A stretch of 64,000 nt of DNA from CADEFX01 sp050260355 (GTDB lineage: Bacteria; Pseudomonadota; Alphaproteobacteria; Rhizobiales; Hyphomicrobiaceae): contig JBLNBZ010000143.1 in assembly GCA_050260355.1 (NCBI GenBank), forward strand, positions 26,660 to 90,659, in the 5' to 3' direction. Position 1 is the stretch's first letter. Each line of letters opens with the position of its first letter. Shown piece after piece: positions 8,907 through 18,951 of the stretch. Both the position numbers and the translations under genes were made by a program. The notes beneath the pieces were generated by a model, which saw only the letters and a program-made list of their open reading frames with translations, ran no database searches and was not told the origin of the DNA.

Positions 8907-10553
8907 TCAGGCCTTGCGCGCCTTGGCGCGCTCAAGCTCCAGGTCGCGCAGCGTGCGGCGGCGGATCTTGCCCGTCACGGTCTTGGGCAGCTCGGATATG
9001 AATTCCACCGCGCGCGGATATTTGTAGGGCGCGGTCACGCTCTTCACGTGCGTCTGCAGGTCGCCGATCAGGTCGGCGCTGCCGCTCACGCCATCCTTCA
9101 GCACGATGAACGCCTTGACGATCTCGCCGCGGTCTGAATCAGGGCTGGCGACGACCGCGCACTCCAGCACCGCGGGATGCTCGAGCAGGGCGTTCTCGAC
9201 CTCGAGCGGGCCGATGCGATATCCGGCAGAGTTGATCACGTCGTCGGCGCGGCCCGCATACCAGAACCAGCCGTCGGCCGCGCGAGTGGCACGATCGCCC
9301 GACAAGTACCAGCGGCCCTCGGGGCCTTCGACGAAGCACGCGGCCGTTCGCTCTGGGTCCTTCCAGTAGCCGAGCATCATCTGCGGGCTCGGCATCTTGA
9401 GTGCCAGGTGCCCCTCCTCGCCATCGGGAAGGCGGCGGCCTGCGTCATCGACGATGGCGATCTCAAGGCCCGGCTGCGGCCTGCCCATGGAGCCATAGCG
9501 CAGCGGCTCGGACGGGTAGTTCAGCACCATCATCAGCGCCTCGGTCTGCCCGTAGGCTTCCGCGACCTTGCAGCCCGTCGCCGCCTCCCAGCGCTCCGCG
9601 ATGGCTGGATTGACGGCTTCGCCCGCCGAGATGGTCCGCCGCAGGGCCGAGATGTCGACGGCCCGGCAATCCTCCGCTGCGATGCGGTTGAGCTCGGTGC
9701 CGGATGCGCAGAAAACGGTGATGCGATGCTTTGCGAGCAGTCGGAGCCGCTCCGCAGGGACATAGGGTCCGTCATAGAAGAAGGAGCAGGCGCCGCAGCT
9801 CCAAGGCCCCCAGATGACGCTCGTTCCGGCCTTGCTCCAACCCGTATCCGCCGTGCACCAGATGCGATCCTCGGGCGTCAGATCGAGCCAATGAAAGGCG
9901 GCCATGCGCCAGGCGTAGAGACCGCGCGAGGCATGCAGCACGCCCTTGGGGTGACCGGTCGAGCCGGACGTGTAGTACATGATGGCCGGATCCTCGGCTG
10001 CAACCGTGGCCGGCGCGAAGGCGTCCGAGCCCGAGGTCATCAGCTCTTTCCAGTTCAGCCAGCTGGGCGCGCCGCCGATCGCGACTTTGATAGGTACCTC
10101 ATCCACCACGGTGGCGAACTTGTCGATGTGCGCACTACGGCAGATGGCGGCGCGCGCCTCGGAGTTGCGCACGCGATACTCGATGTCGCGCTGCGTCAGC
10201 ATCTCGATGCAGGGAATGGCGATGGCGCCGAGCTTCAGGCAGGCGATCAGCGCGATCTGCCATTCCGGGATGCGCGGCAGCATGACGATGACGCGGTCGC
10301 CCTTGGCGATGCCTTGCCGGCGCAGTGCATCGGCCAGCCGGTTGGATGCGCGCGCGACGTCCGAGAAGCGGTAGCTGGCCTGCTCGCCGACCGCATTCTC
10401 CCAGAGGATGGCGAGGCCGTCGCGTTCGGCGGCCCAGGCATCCACGATATCGACGCCGAAGTTGAAAGTCTCAGGGATGTCCCAGCGAAAGTCGCGGACG
10501 AGCTCTGCATAGGGCTTCTCGCGCGCGATACCGAATAGATGCGCGTCCCTCAC
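8907..10553 (-). CDS. Acyl-CoA synthetase (AMP-forming, medium-chain/ACSM-like)
   Basis: This adenylate-forming ligase activates a carboxylic acid to its CoA thioester. In the 548-residue protein the P-loop-like motif YYTSGSTGHPKG is at about 193-204, ISAGEAVNP and AYGQTEALM are the A4/A5 motifs, YLSGDRA and the hinge region follow, and TGKIRRR near the C terminus carries the catalytic lysine at about residue 529. The start is a GTG at 10553 preceded by GAGGAAA; the frame is open much further upstream, but that part overlaps the neighbouring acyl-CoA dehydrogenase and is not protein-like. Only 11 bases separate it from the stop of that gene, so the two form an operon for activating and then oxidising an acyl chain. 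The chain type is not determinable; the architecture resembles medium-chain and benzoate-type ligases. Confidence 0.92.
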   Translation of the reverse strand: MRDAHLFGIAREKPYAELVRDFRWDIPETFNFGVDIVDAWAAERDGLAILWENAVGEQASYRFSDVARASNRLADALRRQGIAKGDRVIVMLPRIPEWQIALIACLKLGAIAIPCIEMLTQRDIEYRVRNSEARAAICRSAHIDKFATVVDEVPIKVAIGGAPSWLNWKELMTSGSDAFAPATVAAEDPAIMYYTSGSTGHPKGVLHASRGLYAWRMAAFHWLDLTPEDRIWCTADTGWSKAGTSVIWGPWSCGACSFFYDGPYVPAERLRLLAKHRITVFCASGTELNRIAAEDCRAVDISALRRTISAGEAVNPAIAERWEAATGCKVAEAYGQTEALMMVLNYPSEPLRYGSMGRPQPGLEIAIVDDAGRRLPDGEEGHLALKMPSPQMMLGYWKDPERTAACFVEGPEGRWYLSGDRATRAADGWFWYAGRADDVINSAGYRIGPLEVENALLEHPAVLECAVVASPDSDRGEIVKAFIVLKDGVSGSADLIGDLQTHVKSVTAPYKYPRAVEFISELPKTVTGKIRRRTLRDLELERAKARKA

Positions 10554-10564
10554 CGTTTCCTCCG

Positions 10565-11758
10565 TCAGTGCGCGGCTTTGCCAGCCGGCCTTCGTTCGCC
10601 CTGGAAAATGCGGCGGCCGAGCGCATGACGATGCACCTCGGACGGCCCGTCGTAGATGCGGAAGGCGCGCACATCGCGAAAGATGCGCTCGACGATCGTG
10701 TCGCCGGTGACACCGAGGCCGCCCAGGATCTGCAGCGAGCGGTCGACGACGCGGAAGATCGCCTCTGAGCAGAACACCTTGGCCATGGAGCTCTCGGTCC
10801 CTGCACGCTGTCCCTGGTCGAGGAGCCAGGCGGTGTGCCAGATGGCGAGCCGGCACATGTGGATGTCCATGGCGTTGTCGGCCAGCATGAAGCTGACGCC
10901 CTGGTGCTCGCCGAGCGGCTTGCCGAACGACATGCGCTTGCGCGCGTACTCGGTGGCGACATCGTGGGCGCGCACAGCCGAGCCGAGCCAGCGCATGCAG
11001 TGCGTGAGCCGTGCCGGCGCCAGACGCACCTGGGCGTAGCGGAAGCCTTTGCCGACCTCGCCCAGCACGTCATCGCCGGACACGCGCAGATTCTCGATGT
11101 CGACGACCGCGTGGCCGCCCATGAAGCTCGAATCCATGGTGTCGAGAACGCGGCTGATCTTGACCGCCGGATTGGGAAGCTCGGTCAGGAACATGGTGGC
11201 ATCGCCCGGACCATCCCCGGTGCGCGCCATGATGATGGCGAAGGCAGCGCCCTCGGCCCCGGTGATCAGCCACTTGCGGCCGTTGATGACGAAGCCGTTG
11301 CCGTCGGGCTCGGCGCGCACCTTGAGCAGGGCCGGATCGGCGCCGGCGCCTCCGTCGGGCTCGGTCATGGCAAAGCAGGAACGGACCTCGCCGGTCGCCA
11401 GCCTGCGCAGATACTTCTCGCGCTGGGCAGGTGTCGCGACGACGTTCAGCAGATGAATATTGCCCTCGTCGGGGGCATGGAAATGCAGCGCGATCGGCCC
11501 CAGGATGGAGTAGCCGGCGGCTTCGAAAATGACGGCCTGCTCGAAATGCGAAAATCCCCGTCCGCCGAACTCCTTGGGGCTGTTGATGCCGAGCAGGCCT
11601 GCTTGCTTGGCGGCGGCGTTGAGCTCACGGCGCATGTCCTCTGGGATGCCGTGGTGGCCCCAGCGTGGATCGCGCTCGAACGGGATGATCTTCTCGCGCA
11701 CAAATGCGCCAACCTGCTCGCGCAGGTCGGCGAGCGGCTTCGGAATTGTGAAGTCCAT
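10565..11758 (-). CDS. Acyl-CoA dehydrogenase
   Basis: FAD-dependent alpha,beta-dehydrogenation of an acyl-CoA. The 397-residue product has the three-part ACAD fold: N-terminal helices (LREQVGAFVREKIIPFE), the middle beta domain with CFAMTEPDGGAGADP and the KWLITGAEGA segment, and C-terminal helices ending in the ILGGLGVTGDTIVERIFRDVRAFRIYDG signature. The chosen ATG at 11758 is preceded by GGGGAGAA; the frame is open upstream to 11992 but that extension is arginine-rich and lacks ACAD similarity. It is the first gene of a two-gene unit with the acyl-CoA synthetase downstream. The architecture resembles the longer ACAD10/11-like and CaiA-like enzymes; substrate not determinable. Confidence 0.92.
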   Translation of the reverse strand: MDFTIPKPLADLREQVGAFVREKIIPFERDPRWGHHGIPEDMRRELNAAAKQAGLLGINSPKEFGGRGFSHFEQAVIFEAAGYSILGPIALHFHAPDEGNIHLLNVVATPAQREKYLRRLATGEVRSCFAMTEPDGGAGADPALLKVRAEPDGNGFVINGRKWLITGAEGAAFAIIMARTGDGPGDATMFLTELPNPAVKISRVLDTMDSSFMGGHAVVDIENLRVSGDDVLGEVGKGFRYAQVRLAPARLTHCMRWLGSAVRAHDVATEYARKRMSFGKPLGEHQGVSFMLADNAMDIHMCRLAIWHTAWLLDQGQRAGTESSMAKVFCSEAIFRVVDRSLQILGGLGVTGDTIVERIFRDVRAFRIYDGPSEVHRHALGRRIFQGERRPAGKAAH

Positions 11759-11918
11759 CGGACGGCGTTTCTCCCCGGCATTCGATCTTGGCGAGGACAG
11801 CCTCGGCGGTCGCTCGGCTCGGGGGCAAAGTCTAGTGCAAAGCCGCGCTCGGGCGACACCAAATTTGCGCCGCTGCGGCGCTGTCGCGCGTGGGAGGAAG
11901 TGACGCGGCCGCCGATGC

Positions 11919-12758
11919 CTATTGCCAGCGCAGCTCGACCGGGGAGAGCCAAAGCTTCTGCGGCTTGGCGGCTGTGCTGCCTGCTCCGGCACCGGCCGAT
12001 GTCTCGATCAGCGCGCCGAAAGTCGTGGCGCCGGCATGGTCCTGGAACGCGAGCCCGGTCCTCTCAAAGTTGAGCTTGCCGTCGGCCCAGGAGCGCAGGA
12101 CGCCATCGGCCTGACCGGGCGTGTTCAGGATGACCTCCTGCTCGAGGGCGACCCAGCGGCCGCGTGGAAGCTGAAACTTGCCGCGGCCGGCTGCAATCCA
12201 GTGGCCCTCCTCCCGCGGCAGTTGTGCGTAGACATCGAGGGCGCCGCCGTCACGCCAGCCATTCGAGGTGGAGAACGCCGCGTCACCGGAGGATTGCTGG
12301 TCTGCAAGCCCCATCAGTCCCGGCAGGCGGCCGCTCTTGCCGAAATCGAAGTCCTGGGGGAGGAACACCGAGTAGGTGAGGCAGGCCGAAGCCGTCTTGC
12401 CGAGCAGCCTCGGCTGCCATCTGAAGCCCATGCCGCTTCTGGGCTCCGCCTCCGCCGTTGCCTTGGCGAGCCGTACCTCGATGGCGCGCCCAGCGGGGCT
12501 GTCCCTGCGCGCGACAACGCTGGCATTCTCGAGCAGGCCCCAGTCCGTTCCGCCAAATCGCGCCTGAAGGTCGGCGGGCGTGAGCGGCTCGCCAGAGGGC
12601 CGCTCGAGCGAGAGCTGCGTCGTGTTCTGGTAACGCTGGCTGCAGGCGGGGATCTCCTCGGAGATGAAGAGGGAGCGCAACACGACGGCTCCGGAAACGG
12701 CGACCACGAGGAGCGCGGCGCCGTTGAAGACGATTGCCAGCTTGGATGGCATACGCAT
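11919..12758 (-). CDS. Exported polysaccharide-lyase-14-like protein
   Basis: The product has 279 residues with an N-terminal hydrophobic signal or anchor (KLAIVFNGAALLVVAVSGAVV). The rest is predicted beta-rich. The stretch SVFLPQDFDFGKSGRLPGL followed by GLADQQSS, and later SNGWRDGGALDVYAQL, resembles the PL14 alginate/glucuronan lyase fold, in which a DFDW..GGKLPGL core is diagnostic. This assignment is pattern-based and should be treated as a fold-level call only. The start ATG at 12758 was preferred over 12851 because it begins the hydrophobic segment. It lies alone between the ACAD operon and a flavoprotein gene on the same strand, so context gives no clue to the polysaccharide. Confidence 0.6.
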   Translation of the reverse strand: MRMPSKLAIVFNGAALLVVAVSGAVVLRSLFISEEIPACSQRYQNTTQLSLERPSGEPLTPADLQARFGGTDWGLLENASVVARRDSPAGRAIEVRLAKATAEAEPRSGMGFRWQPRLLGKTASACLTYSVFLPQDFDFGKSGRLPGLMGLADQQSSGDAAFSTSNGWRDGGALDVYAQLPREEGHWIAAGRGKFQLPRGRWVALEQEVILNTPGQADGVLRSWADGKLNFERTGLAFQDHAGATTFGALIETSAGAGAGSTAAKPQKLWLSPVELRWQ

Positions 12759-12934
12759 CGCGATGTCCCACCGTTCGGCCCGCACCGGGATTGCCGGCGC
12801 AACTCGACTGAGCCGGGCCCTTTCCAGGGCCTTGGCCGACGTTCGCACCAAGTCCTAAATGTTCGCTGAATGCCCAGCTATCGCTGCGGCGGACGCCGGC
12901 TGGGAGGCGCCGGCGCGTGGAGTGCGAGGGCCGC

Positions 12935-14350
12935 TCAGGCCGGCAGGATCTTTCCAGGGTTGAGGATGTTCATGGGGTCGAGCGCAGCCTTGATGGTTCG
13001 CATGACCGCGACGCCCGCCCCGTGCTCCGCATCGAGGTATTTGCGCTTGCCCTGTCCCACCCCGTGCTCGCCGGTGCATGTCCCGTCCATCGCGACCGCG
13101 CGTGCGGCGAGACGCTCGAGGAAGCCTTTGACCGCCTCGACCTCCTTGGGGTTGTTGGTGTCGACCATCGGCGAGGAATGGAAGTTGCCGTCGCCGACGT
13201 GGCCGACGATCGGCGCGATGATTCCGGAGCGGCGAATATCGGCCTGGGTCTCGAGCACGCACTCGGCGAGCCGCGATATGGGCACGCAGACATCGGTGGC
13301 GATGCCGTTGCGGCCGGGCCAGGCGGTCTTGACGGCCCAGTAGGCGTCGTGGCGCGCCTTCCAGAGACGGCGGCGGTCCTCCTCCTTCTCTGCCCAGTCG
13401 AAGCGCAGCGCGCCCTCGCTCAGCGCGATCTCCTCGAACAGCTTGACCTGATCACGCGCGGCAGCCTCGGTGCCATGAAACTCGAGGAACAGCATGGGCC
13501 GCTCCTCGAGGCCGAGCTTGGAATGCACGTTGATGGCGTGGACCTGCGCTTCGTCCAGCAGCTCCATGCGTGCGAGACCGAGGCCGAGCTGAATGGCCTG
13601 GATGACCGAATTGCAGGCGCCCTCGATCGACTGAAACGGACAGACGGCGGCCAGAATGACCTCCGGAATGCCGTAAAGGCGCACCGTGAGCTCGGTGATG
13701 ATGCCGAGCGTGCCCTCGGAGCCGACCAGCAGGCGCGTGAGATCGTAGCCTGCGGAAGATTTGCGAGCCCGCCGCGCCGTGCGCACGATCGAGCCGTCGG
13801 CCATCACAGCGGTGACGTTGAGGACGTTGTCGCGCATGGTGCCGTAGCGTACCGCCGTCGTGCCGGAGGCCCGTGTCGCCGCCATGCCGCCGATGGTGGC
13901 TTCCTCGGCGCCGGGGTCGACCGGAAAGAACAGGCCCATGTCGCGCAGATAGTCATTCAGCTTCTTGCGCGAGACGCCGGCCTGAACCACGCAGTCGAGA
14001 TCGCGCTCGTTGACCGCGAGAATGTTGTCCATCTGCTGAAAGTCGAGCGAGAGGCCGCCGAGCGGGGCGTTGACATGGCCTTCGAGCGAAGTGCCTGCTC
14101 CGAAAGGAATGATCGGGACGCGATAGGTGGCGGCAACCTCGACGATTCCGCGCACCTCCTCGGTCGATTTCGGCCAGATGACGGCATCGGGAGGCTCGTT
14201 CGGCAGCCACGTCACCGTGTTGGCATGCTGGCGACGCATGGCTTCTCCGGTCTGCAGGCGGTCGCCAAAGCGTTGCCGGAGTATGGAAATCGCCGTCGCG
14301 ACATTCTCGCGCGGATTGGACTGCGGGGCGTCCGCGGCCAGGACCATCAT
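12935..14350 (-). CDS. FAD-linked oxidase, D-lactate dehydrogenase (cytochrome)/GlcD type
   Basis: The 471-residue protein belongs to the PCMH-type FAD-binding oxidases that oxidise D-2-hydroxyacids. The FAD domain shows PFGAGTSLEGH, then GGLSLDFQQMDNIL, DPGAEEATIGGMAATRASGT and LLVGSEGTLGIITE. The C-terminal substrate cap contains VGHVGDGNFHSSP and ends with the family hallmark GEHGVGQGKRKYL and DPMNILNPGKIL. Either of two consecutive ATGs (14350 or 14347) may be used; GGGAGA sits four bases before the first. The frame open upstream to 14581 runs into the promoter region of the divergent gene and is disregarded. It is single-copy with no GlcE/GlcF partners, which favours the D-lactate dehydrogenase type over glycolate oxidase. 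Confidence 0.9.
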   Translation of the reverse strand: MMVLAADAPQSNPRENVATAISILRQRFGDRLQTGEAMRRQHANTVTWLPNEPPDAVIWPKSTEEVRGIVEVAATYRVPIIPFGAGTSLEGHVNAPLGGLSLDFQQMDNILAVNERDLDCVVQAGVSRKKLNDYLRDMGLFFPVDPGAEEATIGGMAATRASGTTAVRYGTMRDNVLNVTAVMADGSIVRTARRARKSSAGYDLTRLLVGSEGTLGIITELTVRLYGIPEVILAAVCPFQSIEGACNSVIQAIQLGLGLARMELLDEAQVHAINVHSKLGLEERPMLFLEFHGTEAAARDQVKLFEEIALSEGALRFDWAEKEEDRRRLWKARHDAYWAVKTAWPGRNGIATDVCVPISRLAECVLETQADIRRSGIIAPIVGHVGDGNFHSSPMVDTNNPKEVEAVKGFLERLAARAVAMDGTCTGEHGVGQGKRKYLDAEHGAGVAVMRTIKAALDPMNILNPGKILPA

Positions 14351-14561
14351 TTTTCTCCCTGCCCGAGGCGGCAATGTCGCCGCTCGATCTCGGCCGGATG
14401 GTATGTATTCTATGGGACCTTGCATAGGGGGCGGCACCCGGTCGGCCAACGCGCTCATTGATCGCGCCGGGCAGTCATCTTTCTGACGATCAGGTCGAAT
14501 ATCGCAGCGACAGGGCGTGATAGGCTGCGGTTTGCCGATATGTGCGTTTGGGAGGGGGATT

Positions 14562-15965
14562 ATGTTGCGTAGGCTTTCCATGATTCTGCTGGCGCTCGCC
14601 GCCTTCGGCTCGAGCGCTCAAGCGCAGCCTTGGGTCGAACAGTATTACAACGAATATTTCGGCTACGACCGGCCCGACAGGGGCGAAAGGTGGAGGGAGA
14701 GAGTCGATCGGGAGGACAGGTACGACAGGCGGAGCAGGGGCGACAAAGAGAGGCGCGAGAGAACCGCCCGGGAGGAGAAGCTGGAGCCCGGTGATCGTTG
14801 GGTGCTTCTCGGCTCGCGCTCGGTGGACCTGCGCAAGGACAAGGATCGCATCGACCTCACCGCTGCCAAGGGCCGCGTCAAGGCCGTTCGCCTCTTCGCC
14901 AAGGATCGGATCATCGACATCAGCAGGGTTGTCGTCACGTACGCCAACGGCAAGGCTTTCACCGACAAGGAGCGGATCAAGATCGACGCCGGCGAGTGGA
15001 GCCATCCAATCGACTCGCGGCGCGAGGAGCGCTTCGTCGACAGCGTCGATATCGAGTATCGGACTCACCTCGGCGCCGCGGGGCCGGCGCTGCTGGAAGT
15101 GTGGGGGCTGCAGAGCCAGATCGGAGCGGCGGTGACGCGCTCCGGCGCGTCGTCGGGAACATTGTCGTCCGGGACATCGCCGACTGCCGCGCCATCCAAG
15201 AAGATCGAGACGTCCTCGGCTAGGCCCGAGGATCTGACCGCAGGGAGCGACGAGATCCTGTTCGGTGTGCAGGAGGTGTCATTCGATCTCGATCGCGACG
15301 TGATCAAGCTGGGCAAGGAGTATGGCAAGTTCGGCAGGATCCGCCTGCGCGTGATCGGCAACGCCATCAAGATCAACGAGCTGCGCGTCGTCTATTCGAG
15401 CGGCGATCCGGATGTCCTGGCTGTCGATGCCACGATCCCCGCCGACGGCCGCACGCCATGGCTCGAGCTCAAGGGCAATCGCTTCATCAAGGAGATTCAG
15501 CTCGTCTATTCCGGAAAGCCTGGCTCGAAGACGCAGGCGCGCGTCGAGGTCTATGGCGAATACGCGGCAGGCTGGTACAAGGCCGGCTCCGCCGAAGGGG
15601 CCTTTGCCGCGGCAAACGGGGGCTGGCTCTATCTGGGCGGGCAGTCGCCCCTGTTCGTCAGCATCAGGAAGGGCCTGGGCTACGAGACCGACGTCGTGGC
15701 GGTCGCGCGCAACCGCGGATTCAAGGAGCTGCGCGTCGACGTCAAGGATCGCGCCATCACGCTGAACCAGTTGACCATCGTCTACGTCGACGGCTCCAAC
15801 GATGTTCTGCCGGTGCACCAGCGCGTCGACGGCGGCAGCTCCTATGGACCGGTCGAGCTCAAGCCGATGCCGGTGAAGGAGATCCAGGTGAGCTACCGCT
15901 CACGCATCTTCGACTCCGGTGCCAAGGGCAGCGGCTACGCCTTCGTCGAGTTCTGGGCGAAGTAG
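14562..15965 (+). CDS. Exported protein with three DUF2541-like repeat domains
   Basis: The product has 467 residues and a Sec signal peptide (1-22, SAQAQ). A strongly charged Arg/Asp/Glu-rich segment (about 37-75) is followed by three copies of an approximately 105-residue beta-rich domain at about 79-183, 231-334 and 354-467. Each copy carries the same landmarks: an opening W/I-x-LFG or LLG, a central segment like LRVVYSSG, VVVTYANG or LTIVYVDG, a KEIQLVYS-type strand, and a closing EVWG, EVYG or EFWA. By pattern the domain resembles the YaaI/DUF2541 family, whose function is unknown. The ATG at 14562 follows GGAGGGGG. The next gene downstream encodes a single copy of the same domain, and a DUF900-type hydrolase gene 13 kb away carries one at its N terminus. 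No function is assigned. Confidence 0.8.
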   Translation: MLRRLSMILLALAAFGSSAQAQPWVEQYYNEYFGYDRPDRGERWRERVDREDRYDRRSRGDKERRERTAREEKLEPGDRWVLLGSRSVDLRKDKDRIDLTAAKGRVKAVRLFAKDRIIDISRVVVTYANGKAFTDKERIKIDAGEWSHPIDSRREERFVDSVDIEYRTHLGAAGPALLEVWGLQSQIGAAVTRSGASSGTLSSGTSPTAAPSKKIETSSARPEDLTAGSDEILFGVQEVSFDLDRDVIKLGKEYGKFGRIRLRVIGNAIKINELRVVYSSGDPDVLAVDATIPADGRTPWLELKGNRFIKEIQLVYSGKPGSKTQARVEVYGEYAAGWYKAGSAEGAFAAANGGWLYLGGQSPLFVSIRKGLGYETDVVAVARNRGFKELRVDVKDRAITLNQLTIVYVDGSNDVLPVHQRVDGGSSYGPVELKPMPVKEIQVSYRSRIFDSGAKGSGYAFVEFWAK

Positions 15966-16167
15966 TCTGCGGAGCGAAAGCGGCACGCGGCGCGCCTCAC
16001 GCCGCGCCGCGCTTCGCGTCACGCAAGTGTCGAATTGTTCCGATAACGAATTCGTGCACGGGCGCGGCACGGCTTTCATCGCGCGTTCATGCGTTGTGCG
16101 CGAGCGTGCTGCATGCGGCGTCACGGTGCACGCCTCTGAATGAACCATCCGAAAAGGAGCTCCCCAT

Positions 16168-16581
16168 ATGAATCGCAGGGCATTTTTTGCGTCGGCGGCG
16201 GTTGCGGTCATGACTCTGGCAATGGCTGGACCTGCAGACGCGCAGCGTGGTCCTGGCCGCGGTTGGGAGCTGCTCGGCACCAAGAAGGTCGGCTTCATCG
16301 TTGACCGCGACGTCGTGCCGGTGGGCAGGCAGGATGGTCGCTTCCGGGCGATCAAGCTTCGCGTCAAGGGCAATGCCATCAACGTCGTGGACCTCAAGGT
16401 GGTGTATGCCAACGGCGCCCCGGACGACTTGCAAGTCCGGTCGGAAATCCGCGCAGGCGGTGAGACGCGCGCGATCGACCTCAAGGGACGCGACCGCGCC
16501 ATTCGCGAGGTGCAGCTGGTCTATCGCTCGAGGCCCAGCTTCAAAGGCCAGGCTACCGTCGAGGTGTGGGGACTGCACTAG
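16168..16581 (+). CDS. Exported single-domain DUF2541-like protein
   Basis: The product has 137 residues. The N terminus MNRRAFFAS followed by a hydrophobic run and GPADAQ looks like a Sec signal with a twin-arginine-like start, so Tat export is possible. The mature part (about 32-137) is one copy of the domain found three times in the preceding gene: WELLGTKKV, AIKLRVKGNAIN, DLKVVYANG, REVQLVYRS and a final VEVWGLH. It ends almost exactly with the domain. AAGGAG lies at good spacing before the ATG. About 200 bases separate it from the upstream gene, and a clear intrinsic terminator follows, so it ends its transcription unit. Function unknown; the tandem arrangement suggests duplication within the locus. 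Confidence 0.8.
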   Translation: MNRRAFFASAAVAVMTLAMAGPADAQRGPGRGWELLGTKKVGFIVDRDVVPVGRQDGRFRAIKLRVKGNAINVVDLKVVYANGAPDDLQVRSEIRAGGETRAIDLKGRDRAIREVQLVYRSRPSFKGQATVEVWGLH

Positions 16582-16604
16582 CCGCTTCGGCTTTGCTTGC
16601 GGTG

Positions 16605-16634
16605 AAAGGGGCGTTGCAAGGCGCCCCTTTTTTT
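16605..16634 (+). terminator. Intrinsic terminator after the DUF2541-like genes
   Basis: A perfect 9-bp stem (AAAGGGGCG / CGCCCCTTT) with an 8-base loop is followed by a further run of T. It starts 23 bases after the stop at 16581 and separates that gene from frmA. Confidence 0.85.
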
Positions 16635-16738
16635 CTGCGCGTGCTTGTGCGAAGCCGGTACACATGGACGCTTCGCCTGCGGCTTGCGATTGCGATAGTC
16701 TAGGGGCCCCTGGATGACGAAATGAGCTGGAGCTCGAG

Positions 16739-17866
<1,128 letters not shown>

Positions 17867-17954
17867 GGCAAAATTCGCCTCGGACGACCCCTCGCAAATC
17901 GGGGCTTGCGATCATATCTCTCCGGGCGAGTTGGGATTCGCCCAGCGGCCGCGC

Positions 17955-17976
17955 GCGCCGTCGGGCGCTTTTTTTT
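17955..17976 (+). terminator. Intrinsic terminator between frmA and the MBL hydrolase
   Basis: A short GCGCC/GGCGC stem with a four-base loop runs directly into eight T residues. It lies about 90 bases after the frmA stop and only 12 bases before the next start codon, so it should separate frmA from the MBL gene. If the MBL gene is transcribed from frmA, it needs read-through. Confidence 0.75.
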
Positions 17977-17988
17977 GTGGAACTACCG

Positions 17989-18774
17989 ATGAGCCCCTTG
18001 AAGATAACCCTGGTCGGCGGCCCGACAGCCTTGATCGAGATCGACGGCTTCCGGCTCCTTACCGATCCAACCTTCGATCCGCCCGGCGAGTACCAGCTGC
18101 CGCAGGTGATGTTGAGGAAGACCGCCGGCCCTGCGCTGGCGGCTTCGGCGATCGGCCCGATCGATGCCGTGCTCCTCAGCCACGATCAGCATGCCGACAA
18201 TCTCGACAACTCCGGTCGCGCGGTGCTGGAAAAGGCCGGGCGCGTGCTGACCACCGTCGTCAGCGCGCAGCGCCTGCAGGGGCGCGCGGAGGGCTTGGCG
18301 CCGTGGCAGACCACTGAGCTGACGCGAGCGGACGGACGAAAGCTCCTGATTACCGCGACGCCGGCGCGGCATGGGCCAGCCGGGATCGAGCCGCTCGCCG
18401 GCGATGTCATCGGCTTTGTCATAACCTCCGGCGATGGCGCCTCGCGCCCGATCTATGTGACCGGCGATACGGTCTGGTACGACGGTGTGGCGGAGGTGGC
18501 GCGCCGATATCCCGCAGGTGTCGTGCTCCTGTTCGCGGGAGCGGCGCAGACACGCGGGCCATTCCATCTGACGATGAACGTGAACGACGCCATCGAGACC
18601 GCACATGCCTTCAAGGACGCGGTGATCGTGCCGCTGCACTTCGATAGCTGGGCGCATTTCACGCAAAGCCGTGACGACCTCGAGAGATCGTTCAAGGCGC
18701 TCGGGGTAGGCGGGAGGTTGCGGCTGCTCGAGCCGGGCGTGGCGACGGCGATCGAGCTGGCGCAGCCGCAATAG
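17989..18774 (+). CDS. MBL-fold metallo-hydrolase (UlaG/RNase Z-like superfamily)
   Basis: The product has 261 residues. It opens with a strand and LVGGPTALIEIDGFRLLTDPTF, typical of cytosolic MBL-fold hydrolases of the UlaG-like branch. The metal motif reads SHDQHADNLD (H65, H68, D70, N71) instead of the canonical HxHxDH, a variant that recurs in one subfamily. Further metal or structural residues lie in TPARHGPAG, VTGDTVWYD and PLHFDSWAHF. The substrate is unknown. The ATG at 17989 was chosen because the MBL fold begins there; upstream codons in the same frame are non-protein-like and contain the terminator. It could be annotated as beta-lactamase-like, but there is no sign of antibiotic hydrolysis. 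Confidence 0.82.
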   Translation: MSPLKITLVGGPTALIEIDGFRLLTDPTFDPPGEYQLPQVMLRKTAGPALAASAIGPIDAVLLSHDQHADNLDNSGRAVLEKAGRVLTTVVSAQRLQGRAEGLAPWQTTELTRADGRKLLITATPARHGPAGIEPLAGDVIGFVITSGDGASRPIYVTGDTVWYDGVAEVARRYPAGVVLLFAGAAQTRGPFHLTMNVNDAIETAHAFKDAVIVPLHFDSWAHFTQSRDDLERSFKALGVGGRLRLLEPGVATAIELAQPQ

Positions 18775-18951
18775 AGGCGACAGGACCGGCGCCGATCCAC
18801 GATCTGCACACACTGAAGTCGTCGCGTTGCAATTGCTTTGCAAGTGCGTGTTGAGCGGCGTCGTTGAGCCGCTGCGCTTTCAATTTGCCGCACGTGCGCA
18901 ACCAAAGTATTGAGGCGTCGCTTCTATGAAGCGAGGCAAGGCGGCGTCTCG

